Assembly (NCBI GenBank): GCA_964504305.1
Contig: CAZDEB010000004.1
Span: 197,307 to 261,306, forward strand
Direction: 5' to 3'
Length of the DNA: 64,000 bases
DNA from: UBA11606 sp964504305
GTDB lineage: Bacteria; Actinomycetota; Acidimicrobiia; Acidimicrobiales; Aldehydirespiratoraceae
The position numbers and the translations under genes were made by a program. Under the pieces are notes generated by a model. It worked only from the letters and a program-made list of their open reading frames with translations, ran no database searches and was not told the DNA's origin. Each line of letters opens with the position of its first letter. Position 1 is the first letter of the stretch. Below are positions 25,655-34,732 of the stretch, one piece after another.

Positions 25655-26632
25655 ATGAGCGAAACGATCCGGCACGCCGATTCGGTTGCCGCAGTGCTCG
25701 CAAGCGTCACCGCCGTTGCCGCGGCGCGGGCGATGCCCCATGTTGGAACGGGAGAAAAGGAAACCGCCGACCAGGCTGCGGTTGATGCGATGCGAAATTT
25801 GCTCATGAAGTCTGCGGTCGATGCCACGATCGTCATAGGGGAGGGCGAGAAGGACGAAGCCCCCATGTTGGGCGCTGGCGAACGCCTCGGCATCGGTGGG
25901 CCCGAACTCGACATAGCGGTCGATCCGGTCGAGGGGACGAGTCTGCTCGCAGCCGACAGAGACGGCGCCATGGCCATCATTGGCGCTGCGCCGAGGGGCG
26001 CTATGTTCGATCCGGGTCCAGCGTTCTACATGGACAAGTTGATCGTTGGCCCCAACAGCGCCGGCAGCGTTTCGCTCGATGCACCAATGGAAGACACGGT
26101 CCGAGCTATCGCGAAGAGCGAGGGCATCAAGCCGGACGACGTTTGCGTCGCCATGCTCTACCGTCCGCGCAACGCCGACCGCCTGGCCGGTCTCAGGCGC
26201 GTCGGTGCCAAGACCGTTCTGCTCGACCACGGCGATGTCGGTCCATCACTGCTTGCGGCGCTAGAGAACTCTTCGATCCATGCGGTAGCCGGGATCGGCG
26301 GGACGCCTGAGGGCATCGCCATTGCCTGTGCGCTACGGGGGATGGGCGCCGAAATTCAGGGCCGCCTCGCGCCACAACTTCCCGAAGAAGCACACGCCGT
26401 TCTGGATTTCTTCGATGATCCCGGAGCGCTCCTTTCGAGCGAAGATCTGGTAGCACCCGGGCCAGCCTGGTTCGCGGCCGCTGGGATAACCGGGGGTGGA
26501 CCGTTCGCCCGTGTCGAGGCTGTCGAGGGTGGCTACAAGACGCATGTACTGGTGGTGACGCACAACGAGTCGAGCGGCGCAGAGTGGCTCGACATAGTCG
26601 TCGACCCCCTGGGCGAGTTGACGGTCCCTTGA
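25655..26632 (+). CDS. glpX: Class II fructose-1,6-bisphosphatase (GlpX type, possibly dual FBP/SBPase)
   Basis: A 325-residue GlpX-type phosphatase. Metal-binding motifs are VIGEGEKDEAPML and DIAVDPVEGTSLLA, followed by GIGGTPEGIAIACALRGMGAEIQ. It would dephosphorylate fructose 1,6-bisphosphate and, in autotrophs lacking another enzyme, sedoheptulose 1,7-bisphosphate. No other bisphosphatase is present in the cluster, consistent with a dual role (inference). Its own upstream operator suggests joint control with cbbLS. Confidence 0.92.
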   Translation: MSETIRHADSVAAVLASVTAVAAARAMPHVGTGEKETADQAAVDAMRNLLMKSAVDATIVIGEGEKDEAPMLGAGERLGIGGPELDIAVDPVEGTSLLAADRDGAMAIIGAAPRGAMFDPGPAFYMDKLIVGPNSAGSVSLDAPMEDTVRAIAKSEGIKPDDVCVAMLYRPRNADRLAGLRRVGAKTVLLDHGDVGPSLLAALENSSIHAVAGIGGTPEGIAIACALRGMGAEIQGRLAPQLPEEAHAVLDFFDDPGALLSSEDLVAPGPAWFAAAGITGGGPFARVEAVEGGYKTHVLVVTHNESSGAEWLDIVVDPLGELTVP

Positions 26633-26690
26633 GGGACCGCAGCCCACTCGACATGAGAGACAGTGCGACAGCCCCAGAGTGGTTCGGGCA

Positions 26691-27458
26691 ATGAGCGCTA
26701 CTAACGCCGTTGCTGAAGTGTGGGTCATCGACTTGGATGGAGTCATCTGGCTTGGCGACAAGCCCATCCCGGGCGCGGCCGACGCCGTGGCTCGGCTGCA
26801 GGCAAGCGGACTGACAGTAGTGTTCGCGACCAATAACTCGTCACTCACTCGGGCGGGTAACGAGGCAAAGCTGGCACGCCACTCCATCGACGCCACAGGT
26901 GCGGTCGTGAGTTCGGCGATGGCTGCGAGCAGCCTTGTCGAGCCTGGTGAGACCGTCCTGGTCTGCGGTGGCGAGGGAGTGCACGAGGCCATGGCAGCTC
27001 AAGGCGTCAACATCGTCAACGGCGGCCCTGCTGACGCAGTAGTCGTGGGCTGGACTCCCGAGTTCGATTTCGAGATGTTGACACGGGCATGTCAGGCCAT
27101 CCATCGGGGCGCCCGTCTCATCGGGACGAACTCCGACGCCACGTTGCCGGGCGCAGAGAATCTGAGGCCCGGCTGTGGATCATTGGTGGCAGCAGTTGCC
27201 ACCGCCGGAGGCGTAGAACCAATATTCGCCGGCAAGCCACACCAGCCTCTCGCCACATATATTCAAGAGACCTTCGGTCGGTCCGGAATCGTGGTCGGCG
27301 ATCGCGTCGACACTGACGGGGAATTCGCCAGGACCCTTGGCTTCGAGTTTGCCCTGGTCCTAAGCGGCGTAGTGAGCGAAGCGGATCTTCCGGTGCAGCC
27401 GGCACCCGACCTCGTGGCGGCCGATCTCGGCGCGGTCGTGGTAGCTGCGCTTGGATAA
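26691..27458 (+). CDS. HAD-IIA phosphatase, probable phosphoglycolate phosphatase
   Basis: A 255-residue HAD-superfamily IIA (NagD-like) phosphatase. Motif I is VIDLDGVIWLGDKPIPGA, motif II FATNNSS, the Lys of motif III in FAGKPHQP, and motif IV GIVVGDRVDTDGEFA. Placed 58 bp after glpX in the Calvin cluster, it most likely removes phosphate from 2-phosphoglycolate made by RuBisCO oxygenation; relatives act on other small phosphates. The ATG at 26691 was chosen; a GTG 12 bp upstream is possible. Confidence 0.75.
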   Translation: MSATNAVAEVWVIDLDGVIWLGDKPIPGAADAVARLQASGLTVVFATNNSSLTRAGNEAKLARHSIDATGAVVSSAMAASSLVEPGETVLVCGGEGVHEAMAAQGVNIVNGGPADAVVVGWTPEFDFEMLTRACQAIHRGARLIGTNSDATLPGAENLRPGCGSLVAAVATAGGVEPIFAGKPHQPLATYIQETFGRSGIVVGDRVDTDGEFARTLGFEFALVLSGVVSEADLPVQPAPDLVAADLGAVVVAALG

Positions 27459-27471
27459 TCCTAGGACGGTG

Positions 27472-28275
27472 TCAGGTCGTGCGGGTGTCCCACCAAATGG
27501 CAAGTCGCTCGCTAGGGAACTCGATGTGTTCCACGGCCGCGGCAACCTCGGGTTCTCGCTCGGCGGGTAGACACAAGCGACGTGTCCAAAAGGCGGCTTC
27601 GACGGAACTGGCTCGGCCGTCGTCTCTGCGAGTTGAGGTCGACCTCTCCACATTGACCGCGAACCCGGCATCGCTGAGCGCCTCGGCGGCCGTCCACCCA
27701 GTAGGGACGGCGGGACGGTCGATGTTCCAGAACTCTTTCCATAGGGGAGCGCGCACCGTCTGCGGGTGGAACTCCGTTATCTCCAACACGACTCGATTGG
27801 CCGCATGTCCGTCGAGGGCGCGGGCAAAGGCGACAATGTCGGGGGCGTTGTAGAGCACGTTGTGGCAAACCACCACATCGGCAGCGGCCACTTCGTCAGC
27901 GACATCAGGCCAAGGGCCACACACACCGGTTGCGGGAACGTCGCGTTCTGCCGCCGTGGCCAAGAAGAGGTCGATCATGTCCTGCTGACGATCGGTCCCG
28001 ATCACGCGCGCCACGCGTGGAAGCAGCGCGAAAGCGGCCGCCCCGCCGCCACAGCCGACATCGAGGACAGTGCCATTTTCGGGGATGGCTGCCATGGCAA
28101 TCTCCGAACACCGCGAGCGCGCGGTAGATCCGGGTGGTGCCGCGGCGAACATTTCTGGCGTGAACACAAACGGTGTTTGTGGCGCGGCAGCCAGGATCTC
28201 GTCTGGAATGGCCCACTCGCCGAGCTGGCGGGCCCACCTGTCTGCGGCACTCTCGCCCGGAATGTGGTTAGTCAC
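27472..28275 (-). CDS. SAM-dependent methyltransferase, class I
   Basis: A 267-residue protein with motif I GTVLDVGCGGGAAAFALLP, an acidic residue after the second strand (IGTDRQQDM) and motif IV-like VVVCHNVLYNAPD. The target is not evident. It is the last gene of the minus-strand operon that begins with the ABC transporter and includes two DsrE-like selenoproteins, so its substrate may be related to metal or selenium/sulfur chemistry (inference). It converges with the HAD phosphatase, 13 bp apart. Confidence 0.75.
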   Translation of the reverse strand: MTNHIPGESAADRWARQLGEWAIPDEILAAAPQTPFVFTPEMFAAAPPGSTARSRCSEIAMAAIPENGTVLDVGCGGGAAAFALLPRVARVIGTDRQQDMIDLFLATAAERDVPATGVCGPWPDVADEVAAADVVVCHNVLYNAPDIVAFARALDGHAANRVVLEITEFHPQTVRAPLWKEFWNIDRPAVPTGWTAAEALSDAGFAVNVERSTSTRRDDGRASSVEAAFWTRRLCLPAEREPEVAAAVEHIEFPSERLAIWWDTRTT

Positions 28276-28334
28276 AGCAGGGCCTCATGCAACGTGGATT
28301 TGCGCTGGGTGAGTGGTTGTTCGGGTCATGCAAT

Positions 28335-28709
28335 TCAGCCGCCCATGAAGATCAGCTCGGATTCACCTTTTGAGACCTCGGTGAGAATCTCTGACAGGGT
28401 GCGGAACGACGCACCGATTTTGGCCGCATCTTCAGTCGACACCCCACGGGCATCGCAAGAGAAAGGTCAAAGCGTCACTTCGAACGGGCCGTCGGGGCCG
28501 GCCGCCACCTTCGCGCGGACGTCGTCGCCTTCACTCGTCGCCGGCAACGTGTTCGGGTCGACAACGTCCACAGCATTGCCGGCCAGTCTTACTTCGGCCT
28601 CGAGCCCACTGTTTCCGGCCACGTTGGCGAAGTGATAGACGCGGAAGAACGCGCCGGGATCCTCGCTGGGGTCGGAGGTGGTAAAGAAGATCAACTTTCG
28701 GTCAGACAT
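28335..28709 (-). CDS. DsrE-like selenoprotein 1 (in-frame TGA read as selenocysteine)
   Basis: A 124-residue protein when the TGA at 28467-28469 is read as Sec (residue 81). The N-terminal part (KLIFFTTSDPSEDPGAFFRV, GLEAEVRLAG) resembles the DsrE/DsrF-like fold. After the TGA the same frame continues 43 codons as UPFSCDARGVSTEDAA to LSEILTEVSKGESELIFMGG and then stops. The adjacent paralogue aligns over both sides of its own TGA with an identical 43-codon tail, so readthrough is strongly supported. A SECIS-like hairpin lies 11 nt after the TGA. Role unknown; the U-x-x-x-C pair suggests redox or metal binding. Start ATG 28709. Confidence 0.85.
28437..28455 (-). promoter_or_regulatory. Candidate bacterial SECIS of DsrE-like selenoprotein 1
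   Basis: Beginning 11 nt after the UGA, CGAUGCC pairs with GGUGUCG (two G:U pairs) around the loop CGUGG. The loop begins 18 nt after the UGA and has GU at positions 2-3, the feature SelB recognises in bacterial SECIS elements. Confidence 0.7.
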
Positions 28710-28792
28710 GGGTGTCCTATCTGGTGTCTTGACAGATTGAAGGGGGGCCAACGGTCTAGCCCAGAGCACGGCTTCACATGCTTGGGGTCCGT

Positions 28793-29161
28793 CTACCCTC
28801 CAACGTAAATGAACTCGGCTTTGTCATTGGCTACCTCGAGCATGATGTCGCCCAGCTCTCGTAGCCGGCCGCCGACTGCTGCAACCATATCGTCTGAAAC
28901 CTCACGGGCTCCGGTACAGCCCGGTCAAAACGAGACATCGATGCGGCGACTGGCGGCCGCTTTCATCCTCTCGCGGATGTCGTTTCCGATCTCGTTGTCT
29001 GGGAAGACGCGAGGGTCGGCGGCCAGCACGGCCGGGCCGGCCAGGCGGACCTCGGCCTCGATGCCTTTGTCCTCGGCCGCGCCGGCAAAGCGATATGCCG
29101 TGAGGAACGGTTTCAAGTTCTCCGCTGGGTCTGCATTTGTGAAGAATATGAGCTTTTTCAA
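28793..29161 (-). CDS. DsrE-like selenoprotein 2 (in-frame TGA read as selenocysteine)
   Basis: A 122-residue protein when the TGA at 28925-28927 is read as Sec (residue 79). KKLIFFTNADPAENLKPF and KGIEAEVRLAGPAVLAADP match selenoprotein 1. After the TGA the frame reads UPGCTGAREVSDDMVAA to LGDIMLEVANDKAEFIYVGG, again exactly 43 codons and ending VGG. The U-x-x-C motif resembles a thioredoxin-type selenylsulfide pair. The likely start is a TTG at 29161 with GAAAGG 7 nt upstream, 10 bp after the ABC ATPase gene. Function is unknown. Confidence 0.85.
28896..28912 (-). promoter_or_regulatory. Candidate bacterial SECIS of DsrE-like selenoprotein 2
   Basis: Twelve nt after the UGA, GGAGCC pairs with GGUUUC around CGUGA; the loop again starts 18 nt after the UGA with GU at positions 2-3. 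An alternative hairpin, CGGGCU/AGCCCG, starts nearer the UGA and could compete. Confidence 0.65.
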
Positions 29162-29171
29162 GGTGGACCTT

Positions 29172-29933
29172 TCATTGGATGACCGCTTCGAGCAAGGCGC
29201 TCGTAGCGGGATGGTTCGGACTACTGATGACTTCTTCGCCGGGACCCATCTCGACAATACGCCCTTTGTCCATGACCGCGATGGTGTCGCCGACGTAGCG
29301 GGCCATGGCCAGGTCGTGGGTGATGTACAAGATGGCGGTGTCGTTCACGTCCTGCATCTGGGAGAGAAGTTCGATCATCACGCCACGCAGTGACGCGTCG
29401 AGCATCGAGGTGGGCTCATCGGCGATAACCAACTCCGGCTTGGCCACCAGCGCCCTCGCAAGGGCCACGCGTTGTCGCTGACCACCCGACAGCGCGTCCG
29501 GGTAACGACTTCCGAGTTCGATGGGCAGCCCAACCGCTACTAGAGCGTCGTTCACCAGTTCAACGCGGTCGGCTGGAGGTACGCGCTGTATCGCCAGGGA
29601 TTCACCGATCAGTCGCTTGACCGTCATTCCAGGATGCAGCGACTGATAGGGATTCTGGAAAACCATATGGATGCGTCTTCGCAGCGACCGCAGCTGTCTG
29701 CGAGAGACTGAGCCGAGGTCGTTCCCGTCCACCAGGACCGCTCCAGTAGTCGGAGCGACAAGCCCGAGTGCGGCGCGGGCGATGGTTGACTTGCCTACTC
29801 CGCTCCTGCCCACGAGAGCCAAGCGCTCGCCCCGCGTCATCGTGAAGGAGATGTCAGTGGCAGCGACGACGTCAACGTGGCGCCGGCCTCTGAAAGTTAC
29901 GCCGAAATTCCGGAGTTCCAGGATTGGCGTCAT
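29172..29933 (-). CDS. ABC transporter ATPase (DppF/NikE-like)
   Basis: A 253-residue ABC ATPase of the peptide/nickel uptake class. Walker A is ALVGRSGVGKSTIARA, the signature is LSGGQRQRVALARAL and Walker B ELVIADEPTSMLD. It overlaps the permease-ATPase fusion by ATGA. It forms a heterodimer with the ATPase domain of that fusion, as DppD/DppF do. It is shorter than most DppF proteins because the C-terminal oligopeptide extension is missing. Confidence 0.88.
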   Translation of the reverse strand: MTPILELRNFGVTFRGRRHVDVVAATDISFTMTRGERLALVGRSGVGKSTIARAALGLVAPTTGAVLVDGNDLGSVSRRQLRSLRRRIHMVFQNPYQSLHPGMTVKRLIGESLAIQRVPPADRVELVNDALVAVGLPIELGSRYPDALSGGQRQRVALARALVAKPELVIADEPTSMLDASLRGVMIELLSQMQDVNDTAILYITHDLAMARYVGDTIAVMDKGRIVEMGPGEEVISSPNHPATSALLEAVIQ

Positions 29934-31735
29934 GTTGCTGCCAGGTGGCACGCCACGGGGACATATTCCGGGACAGTTTCCAAGCAAGTCTCGAAGACCT
30001 TGGGGCACCTCGGTGCGAATGGGCACCCTGATTCGATCTGGGACAGATCAGGAGGATCGCCAGGAATGGGCACAGGTGGCCGACGTGGCCCCAGAACTGG
30101 AGGGAACGCGTTCAGAAGGAGCTCGGTGTACGGGTGCCGCGGGGACGCGAGGACGGCACTTGCCTCGCCGAGCTCAGCAATCCGACCCGCGTACATGATG
30201 GCTAGGTCGTCGGCGATGCTTCCCACCATTCGGAGGTCATGGGAAATTATCAGGACGTCCATCTCGAGCTCGGACCGCAACGAGTCGAGCAAGTCAAGCA
30301 ACTCGCGCTGGGTCACCACATCGAGGCCGGTAGTTGGCTCGTCGGCGATGAGTAATTCTGGTTGGTTGGCGATGGCCATGGCAATTACCACTCGTTGGCG
30401 CATCCCCCCGCTCAGTTCATGTGGGTAAGCGTCGTGGCGGTCGGGATCGATCCCGACGCGAGACAACAGCTGACTCGCGTACTCGAGACCATCGCGACGA
30501 GTCATGAGGGCGGATTCGGCTACCTGTCGACGAATGGTAATGATGGGGTCGAGCAGGCTCATGGCGGCTTGGGGGACCACTGCGAATCGGCGGCCGCGGA
30601 GCTTCGTGAGGCCGACACGTCCGAGGCGTCGAAGGTCTGTGTCACCGAGAACAACCTCACCCTCGACAATCCGACCCGGCGGGGCGAGCAAGCCTGCGAT
30701 GGCCATGGCGAGTGTGGACTTACCGCTCCCGGATTCTCCCACCATGCCAAGGATCCGGCCGGAACGTGTGCGGAGATCCACCGATGTAGTGGCGTGAACC
30801 GGGGGTTCGGTCTCGTAGTGGACTGATAGGTTCCGCACAACCAGCGACTCATTCTCTCCAGCCGGTGAGGCTGGATGCTCTTCTAGTACGCGGCGGACTC
30901 CTCTCTGGTAGCCGTAGCTCGTGAGCCGCGGGTCGGCCCACTCCTCCGCGGCATAACCGATGAACGCGAACCCGACGATGAGGATGGTGAGAGCTATGCC
31001 TGGGGGCAAGATCCACCATTTCCAGGCATCGGTGAGGATAGCGCTGGCGTTGTTGGCGAAAGACAGTGTGGCTCCCCACGAGACGCTGCTCGGATCTCCG
31101 AGCCCCAGAAAGGCTATGCCTGACTGCACGATCACGGCCACTGCTGCAGCACGCACGAACTGTGACGACAGCAGGGGGGTCAATCTCGGCAAGATGTGAA
31201 GGCCGAGAATCCGCCAAAGACCGGCTCCCATGGCCTCGGCGGCAACCACGTGTTCGAACTCCTTGACTTTCAAGACCTGGCCACGCAACAAACGGGCAGG
31301 GCGAGCCCAAAGCACTCCGGCAATCAACGCAATCGTGACAGACAGGCCGCGGCCGAAGTAGGTCACCAGGACAAGCACAAGTACAAGAAACGGCATGGAC
31401 AACACGAGGTCCACCACACGCATGAGGACCGCATCTACTGTGCCGCCCCGGTAGCCCGCAATCAGTGCAACGACTGTCCCGACGACTGTGGCAATGATTG
31501 CGGCGGCCAGTCCAACACTCAGCGAGATCCGCGCACCAAAGAGGAGCTGCGACCAAAGATCGCGGCCAAGATCATCGGTTCCGAGCAGGTGGTCGGCAGA
31601 CGGGCTCTCGAATGCAAGCCCACTTGTTGTGTTTGGCGGGTGCTCGGTCAGAATCGGGGCGAACACAGCGGCCAACAAGATGATGCCGACGAAGCCGATC
31701 CCGATGGTCGCCACGATTTTGGAGGAGCGAGACAT
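29930..31735 (-). CDS. ABC transporter permease-ATPase fusion (DppC-DppD like)
   Basis: A 601-residue fusion. Residues about 1-275 are a DppC-type permease, with the N-terminal DDLGRDLWSQLLFGARISL motif and about six membrane helices. Residues about 300-600 are a DppD-type ATPase with Walker A GMVGESGSGKSTLAMAIA, signature LSGGMRQRVVIAMAI, Walker B and the C-terminal oligopeptide/dipeptide domain with Cys (GCPFAPRCPKVFETC). The Cys-rich tail may hold a metal cluster in relatives. It lies between the DppB-like permease and the second ATPase. Confidence 0.88.
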   Translation of the reverse strand: MSRSSKIVATIGIGFVGIILLAAVFAPILTEHPPNTTSGLAFESPSADHLLGTDDLGRDLWSQLLFGARISLSVGLAAAIIATVVGTVVALIAGYRGGTVDAVLMRVVDLVLSMPFLVLVLVLVTYFGRGLSVTIALIAGVLWARPARLLRGQVLKVKEFEHVVAAEAMGAGLWRILGLHILPRLTPLLSSQFVRAAAVAVIVQSGIAFLGLGDPSSVSWGATLSFANNASAILTDAWKWWILPPGIALTILIVGFAFIGYAAEEWADPRLTSYGYQRGVRRVLEEHPASPAGENESLVVRNLSVHYETEPPVHATTSVDLRTRSGRILGMVGESGSGKSTLAMAIAGLLAPPGRIVEGEVVLGDTDLRRLGRVGLTKLRGRRFAVVPQAAMSLLDPIITIRRQVAESALMTRRDGLEYASQLLSRVGIDPDRHDAYPHELSGGMRQRVVIAMAIANQPELLIADEPTTGLDVVTQRELLDLLDSLRSELEMDVLIISHDLRMVGSIADDLAIMYAGRIAELGEASAVLASPRHPYTELLLNAFPPVLGPRRPPVPIPGDPPDLSQIESGCPFAPRCPKVFETCLETVPEYVPVACHLAAT

Positions 31736-32703
31736 CAGCCCACCTTGCGTACGCGCGGATCGAGGCGGGGGTAGAGAAGGTCGTTGAAGAAGTTGGCGCC
31801 GATGGCGATGAGTGCCAGGAGTAGAAACACTCCTTGCAGCACTGGGTAGTCGCGCGCCAGCACGCTGTCGAACGCCAGCGACCCGAGTCCGGGGTAGGAG
31901 AAGATGGTTTCGACGACAGTGGCTGCACCGACCAGGGTGCTGAAACCCAACAATGCTGCGGTTGAAACGGGGAGCAGCGCATTTCGTTGGGCGTGACGTC
32001 GCACGGCGCGATCGTCAAGCCCCTTGGCACGAGCCATGAACACGTAGTCTTCGCCGAGTTCGGAGACAAGCGCTGACCGGCTCACCACGAACACCGACCC
32101 AATCCCGGTGAGAATGAGGGTCGAAGCGGGAAGGACGAGGCGCCGCGCCACATCTGTGACGCGAGCCCAACCAGTGATGTCGCCCGCGGCGATAGCCCCG
32201 TACACCGGGAACCAGTCGAGCTTGACGGAGAAGGCCAACAGCAGCATCAGGCCTACAAAAAAGGCTGGAAGCGCGTCTACCGCAAGCACCGCAGACAATA
32301 CACCGATGTCCCGTTTCGTGCCCCGACGCCATCCCGCCGCAAACCCGAGGAGCACACCCAATACCGTCGAAATAGATACGGCTACCCCGACGAGAAGCAA
32401 CGACCAGCCCAGTCGACCAGTTACGACCTCACGAACAGGCTGGCCAGTACGAATGGATACTCCAAGATCGCCGTGCGTGAGGTTCTTCACGTAAGTCACG
32501 AACTGCTGTCTGTTGGAACCATCGAGGTCATATCGCGCCAGGGTGGCCTGGCGTTGTTCGGCGGTCACGAAACCGGAGGAGTCTGGTGGAATGAGGTAAT
32601 CGACGGGATCTCCCGCAGCCAATCTCGGCAAAATGAAGTTGAGCACCAACGCTGCTACGACAACGAGCCCGTATTGGAGCGCCAGGCGGCCAGCGCGCCT
32701 CAC
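31735..32703 (-). CDS. ABC transporter permease (DppB/NikB-like)
   Basis: A 322-residue permease with about six membrane helices. The N-terminal RRAGRLALQYGLVVVAALVL helix, FVTYVKNLTHGDLGVSIRTG and the cytoplasmic loop with ARAKGLDDRAVRRHAQRNALLP are typical of DppB/NikB permeases. It overlaps the fusion gene by a TGATG junction and follows the binding protein by 54 bp. Confidence 0.88.
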   Translation of the reverse strand: MRRAGRLALQYGLVVVAALVLNFILPRLAAGDPVDYLIPPDSSGFVTAEQRQATLARYDLDGSNRQQFVTYVKNLTHGDLGVSIRTGQPVREVVTGRLGWSLLLVGVAVSISTVLGVLLGFAAGWRRGTKRDIGVLSAVLAVDALPAFFVGLMLLLAFSVKLDWFPVYGAIAAGDITGWARVTDVARRLVLPASTLILTGIGSVFVVSRSALVSELGEDYVFMARAKGLDDRAVRRHAQRNALLPVSTAALLGFSTLVGAATVVETIFSYPGLGSLAFDSVLARDYPVLQGVFLLLALIAIGANFFNDLLYPRLDPRVRKVG

Positions 32704-32757
32704 AAGGGAGGAGGCGCGGACTGGGCCGCTAGGCGAGCCCCATCGTGCTTCAAAGCG

Positions 32758-34677
32758 TTAGTCCTCAACCGTGCCAGTTGTCGCTTTCTTTCGCCTCATG
32801 AACGCCACTCCGCCCAAGGCCGCGGCAAGCAGCACCAGAACTACGACGACTACCGTGCCGCCGCTACCTCCATCGTCGTCGTCGGGGTCGGATTGAGCTG
32901 AGTCCTGCGCGGCTGTCGCGTCGTCGGCGTCGGGAGCGTCTTCTTCGGCCATGGCCTCGCCATCGTCGGTGTCAGCCGGTTCCTCGGTTGTTGCCGAGCT
33001 GTCGTCGTCGGCCTCAGCCGGCTCTTCCTCGGGCACCGCTTCGTCAGTCTCCTCAACGGCCTCTGGAGCGGCATAGGTCGAGATGAACGACTTCTTGTTG
33101 AACACGCCGTGGCCCGGGTCCGAAACCCACCCGTCGTAGGCATCGGGGCGGTATCCCCAACGGCCGTCTGGGTAGTACAAAGTGACTGCGGGCATCAGTT
33201 CGGCGAACTTCTCCTGGGCGGCAACGTTGCCGTTGGCCAAACGGTCTTCGGGACTCGCCGCGATGTCAGCCTCGACCAAAGCGTCGAATTCCGGGTCGGC
33301 CAAACCGCTGAATACCACTCCTACGCCACGACCCGGTGAATGGAAGAAGAAGAAGAGGTGGTCAGGGTCGGCGTGGGCATGGCTTTCGAATACGTTGATG
33401 AACATGTCGATCTGGGGAGGGCCGTCTGCGCTGGGCCGTCGAAGAGCTGAGGTTGCAGCCGGGTCAAGCGGCTCGACTGTGATGTCCACCCCAATCGCCG
33501 CGACCTGCTCCGCAACGAGTTCGCCTGATCGAATTTGGGGTGGAGAGAACGAGTTGACATACAAGGTCCAAGCCAGAGGGGTGCCGTCGGGGCTCACGCG
33601 TACACCGTCGTCACCCATGGCGTAACCAGCGTCATCGAGCGTGGAGTTTGCAGCATCCACATCGAACGCGTGTCCTCCGGTGGGGTGGGCCCACGCCGAG
33701 TCAGGATGTGTCCACGTGTCGTTCCCCGGTCGAGCCAGCCCACCTTCGACAAGATTCACAAACACATCGAGATCGAGCGACATCCCGATCGCTCTGCGGA
33801 CCACTGGGTCGTTGAGAACGGGCTTTCGGGTGTTGAACATGAGATATGTGGACTGGAGGCGGCTACCTTCCACAATCCCGACGTCAGGGTTGTCGTTCAT
33901 GCCGTCGATGAGCTGAGCAGGCACGTTCCGGGTCACAAAGTCGAGCTCGCCCGACTGCAGACCAGCCCAGGCGGCCTGAGCGTCGCGAACAATCGGCATC
34001 ACGAGCTCATCGACCGTGACATCGCCCAAGAAGTAGTCTTCGTTGGCCTCGAACCGATACGAAGTGTCGGGAACGTACTCGACCATCTTGAACGGGCCGG
34101 TGCCAATAGCCACGCTCGTGGCATCGGCCAAAGGGTCCTCGATGTCGGCCCAGATGTGCTCGGGCAAAATTGGGATGTCGCCGCCTGGCAAGAACAAGAA
34201 CGTGGGGATCGGATTCTCGAAGTTGAGAACGACTGTCAGGTCGTCAACAACTTCCGCTGAGACAAAGGTCGGATGGTCGGTGACATGGTGCCCGTACCGC
34301 GCCGGGCCTTCCAGATCGGATACGAGCTGGAACGTGAAGGCTACGTCTTCGGCTGTGAATGGTTCGCCGTCGTGCCAGACCACGTCCTCGCGCAACGAAA
34401 CTGTCCAGGTGCGGGCATCGTCGGACGGCACTGCACCGGTTGCCAAAAAGGGCTCAGGAGTTACCGAAGCCTGTGACCAGAACAGCGTGTCGTACACGAG
34501 GTTGGTGATGTCATGGGTGATCGGCAGTGCCATCGGCCGTATGAGAGGATTGAGATTCTTCTCGGCCGCGTGCAAACCGATCGTCAAACTGACCGATTCG
34601 TCGTCTTGGGCCTGGGCTGTGGCCCCGACTAGAAGCAACACGAAAACGGACAGAACAGCAGCGATGCGTAGTTTCAT
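32758..34677 (-). CDS. Family 5 extracellular solute-binding protein with C-terminal membrane anchor
   Basis: A 639-residue substrate-binding protein of the peptide/nickel family. It has a signal peptide (KLRIAAVLSVFVLLLVGATAQA), the family 5 body (LFWSQASVTPEPFLATG, WHDGEPFTAEDVAFTFQLV), then an unusual low-complexity Glu/Asp/Ala/Pro tail (about residues 560-615) and a C-terminal membrane helix VVVVVLVLLAAALGGVAF with RRKK. The tail and helix would anchor the protein to the membrane instead of a lipoprotein Cys. The substrate may be a peptide or a Ni chelate; proximity to hypF favours nickel (inference). It diverges from hypF by 55 bp. Confidence 0.85.
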   Translation of the reverse strand: MKLRIAAVLSVFVLLLVGATAQAQDDESVSLTIGLHAAEKNLNPLIRPMALPITHDITNLVYDTLFWSQASVTPEPFLATGAVPSDDARTWTVSLREDVVWHDGEPFTAEDVAFTFQLVSDLEGPARYGHHVTDHPTFVSAEVVDDLTVVLNFENPIPTFLFLPGGDIPILPEHIWADIEDPLADATSVAIGTGPFKMVEYVPDTSYRFEANEDYFLGDVTVDELVMPIVRDAQAAWAGLQSGELDFVTRNVPAQLIDGMNDNPDVGIVEGSRLQSTYLMFNTRKPVLNDPVVRRAIGMSLDLDVFVNLVEGGLARPGNDTWTHPDSAWAHPTGGHAFDVDAANSTLDDAGYAMGDDGVRVSPDGTPLAWTLYVNSFSPPQIRSGELVAEQVAAIGVDITVEPLDPAATSALRRPSADGPPQIDMFINVFESHAHADPDHLFFFFHSPGRGVGVVFSGLADPEFDALVEADIAASPEDRLANGNVAAQEKFAELMPAVTLYYPDGRWGYRPDAYDGWVSDPGHGVFNKKSFISTYAAPEAVEETDEAVPEEEPAEADDDSSATTEEPADTDDGEAMAEEDAPDADDATAAQDSAQSDPDDDDGGSGGTVVVVVLVLLAAALGGVAFMRRKKATTGTVED

Positions 34678-34732
34678 CTGGGTGAAGGTAGTCGCCTGGC
34701 TCCGGTTGAGTAAGGGCGCTATACACATAGCG

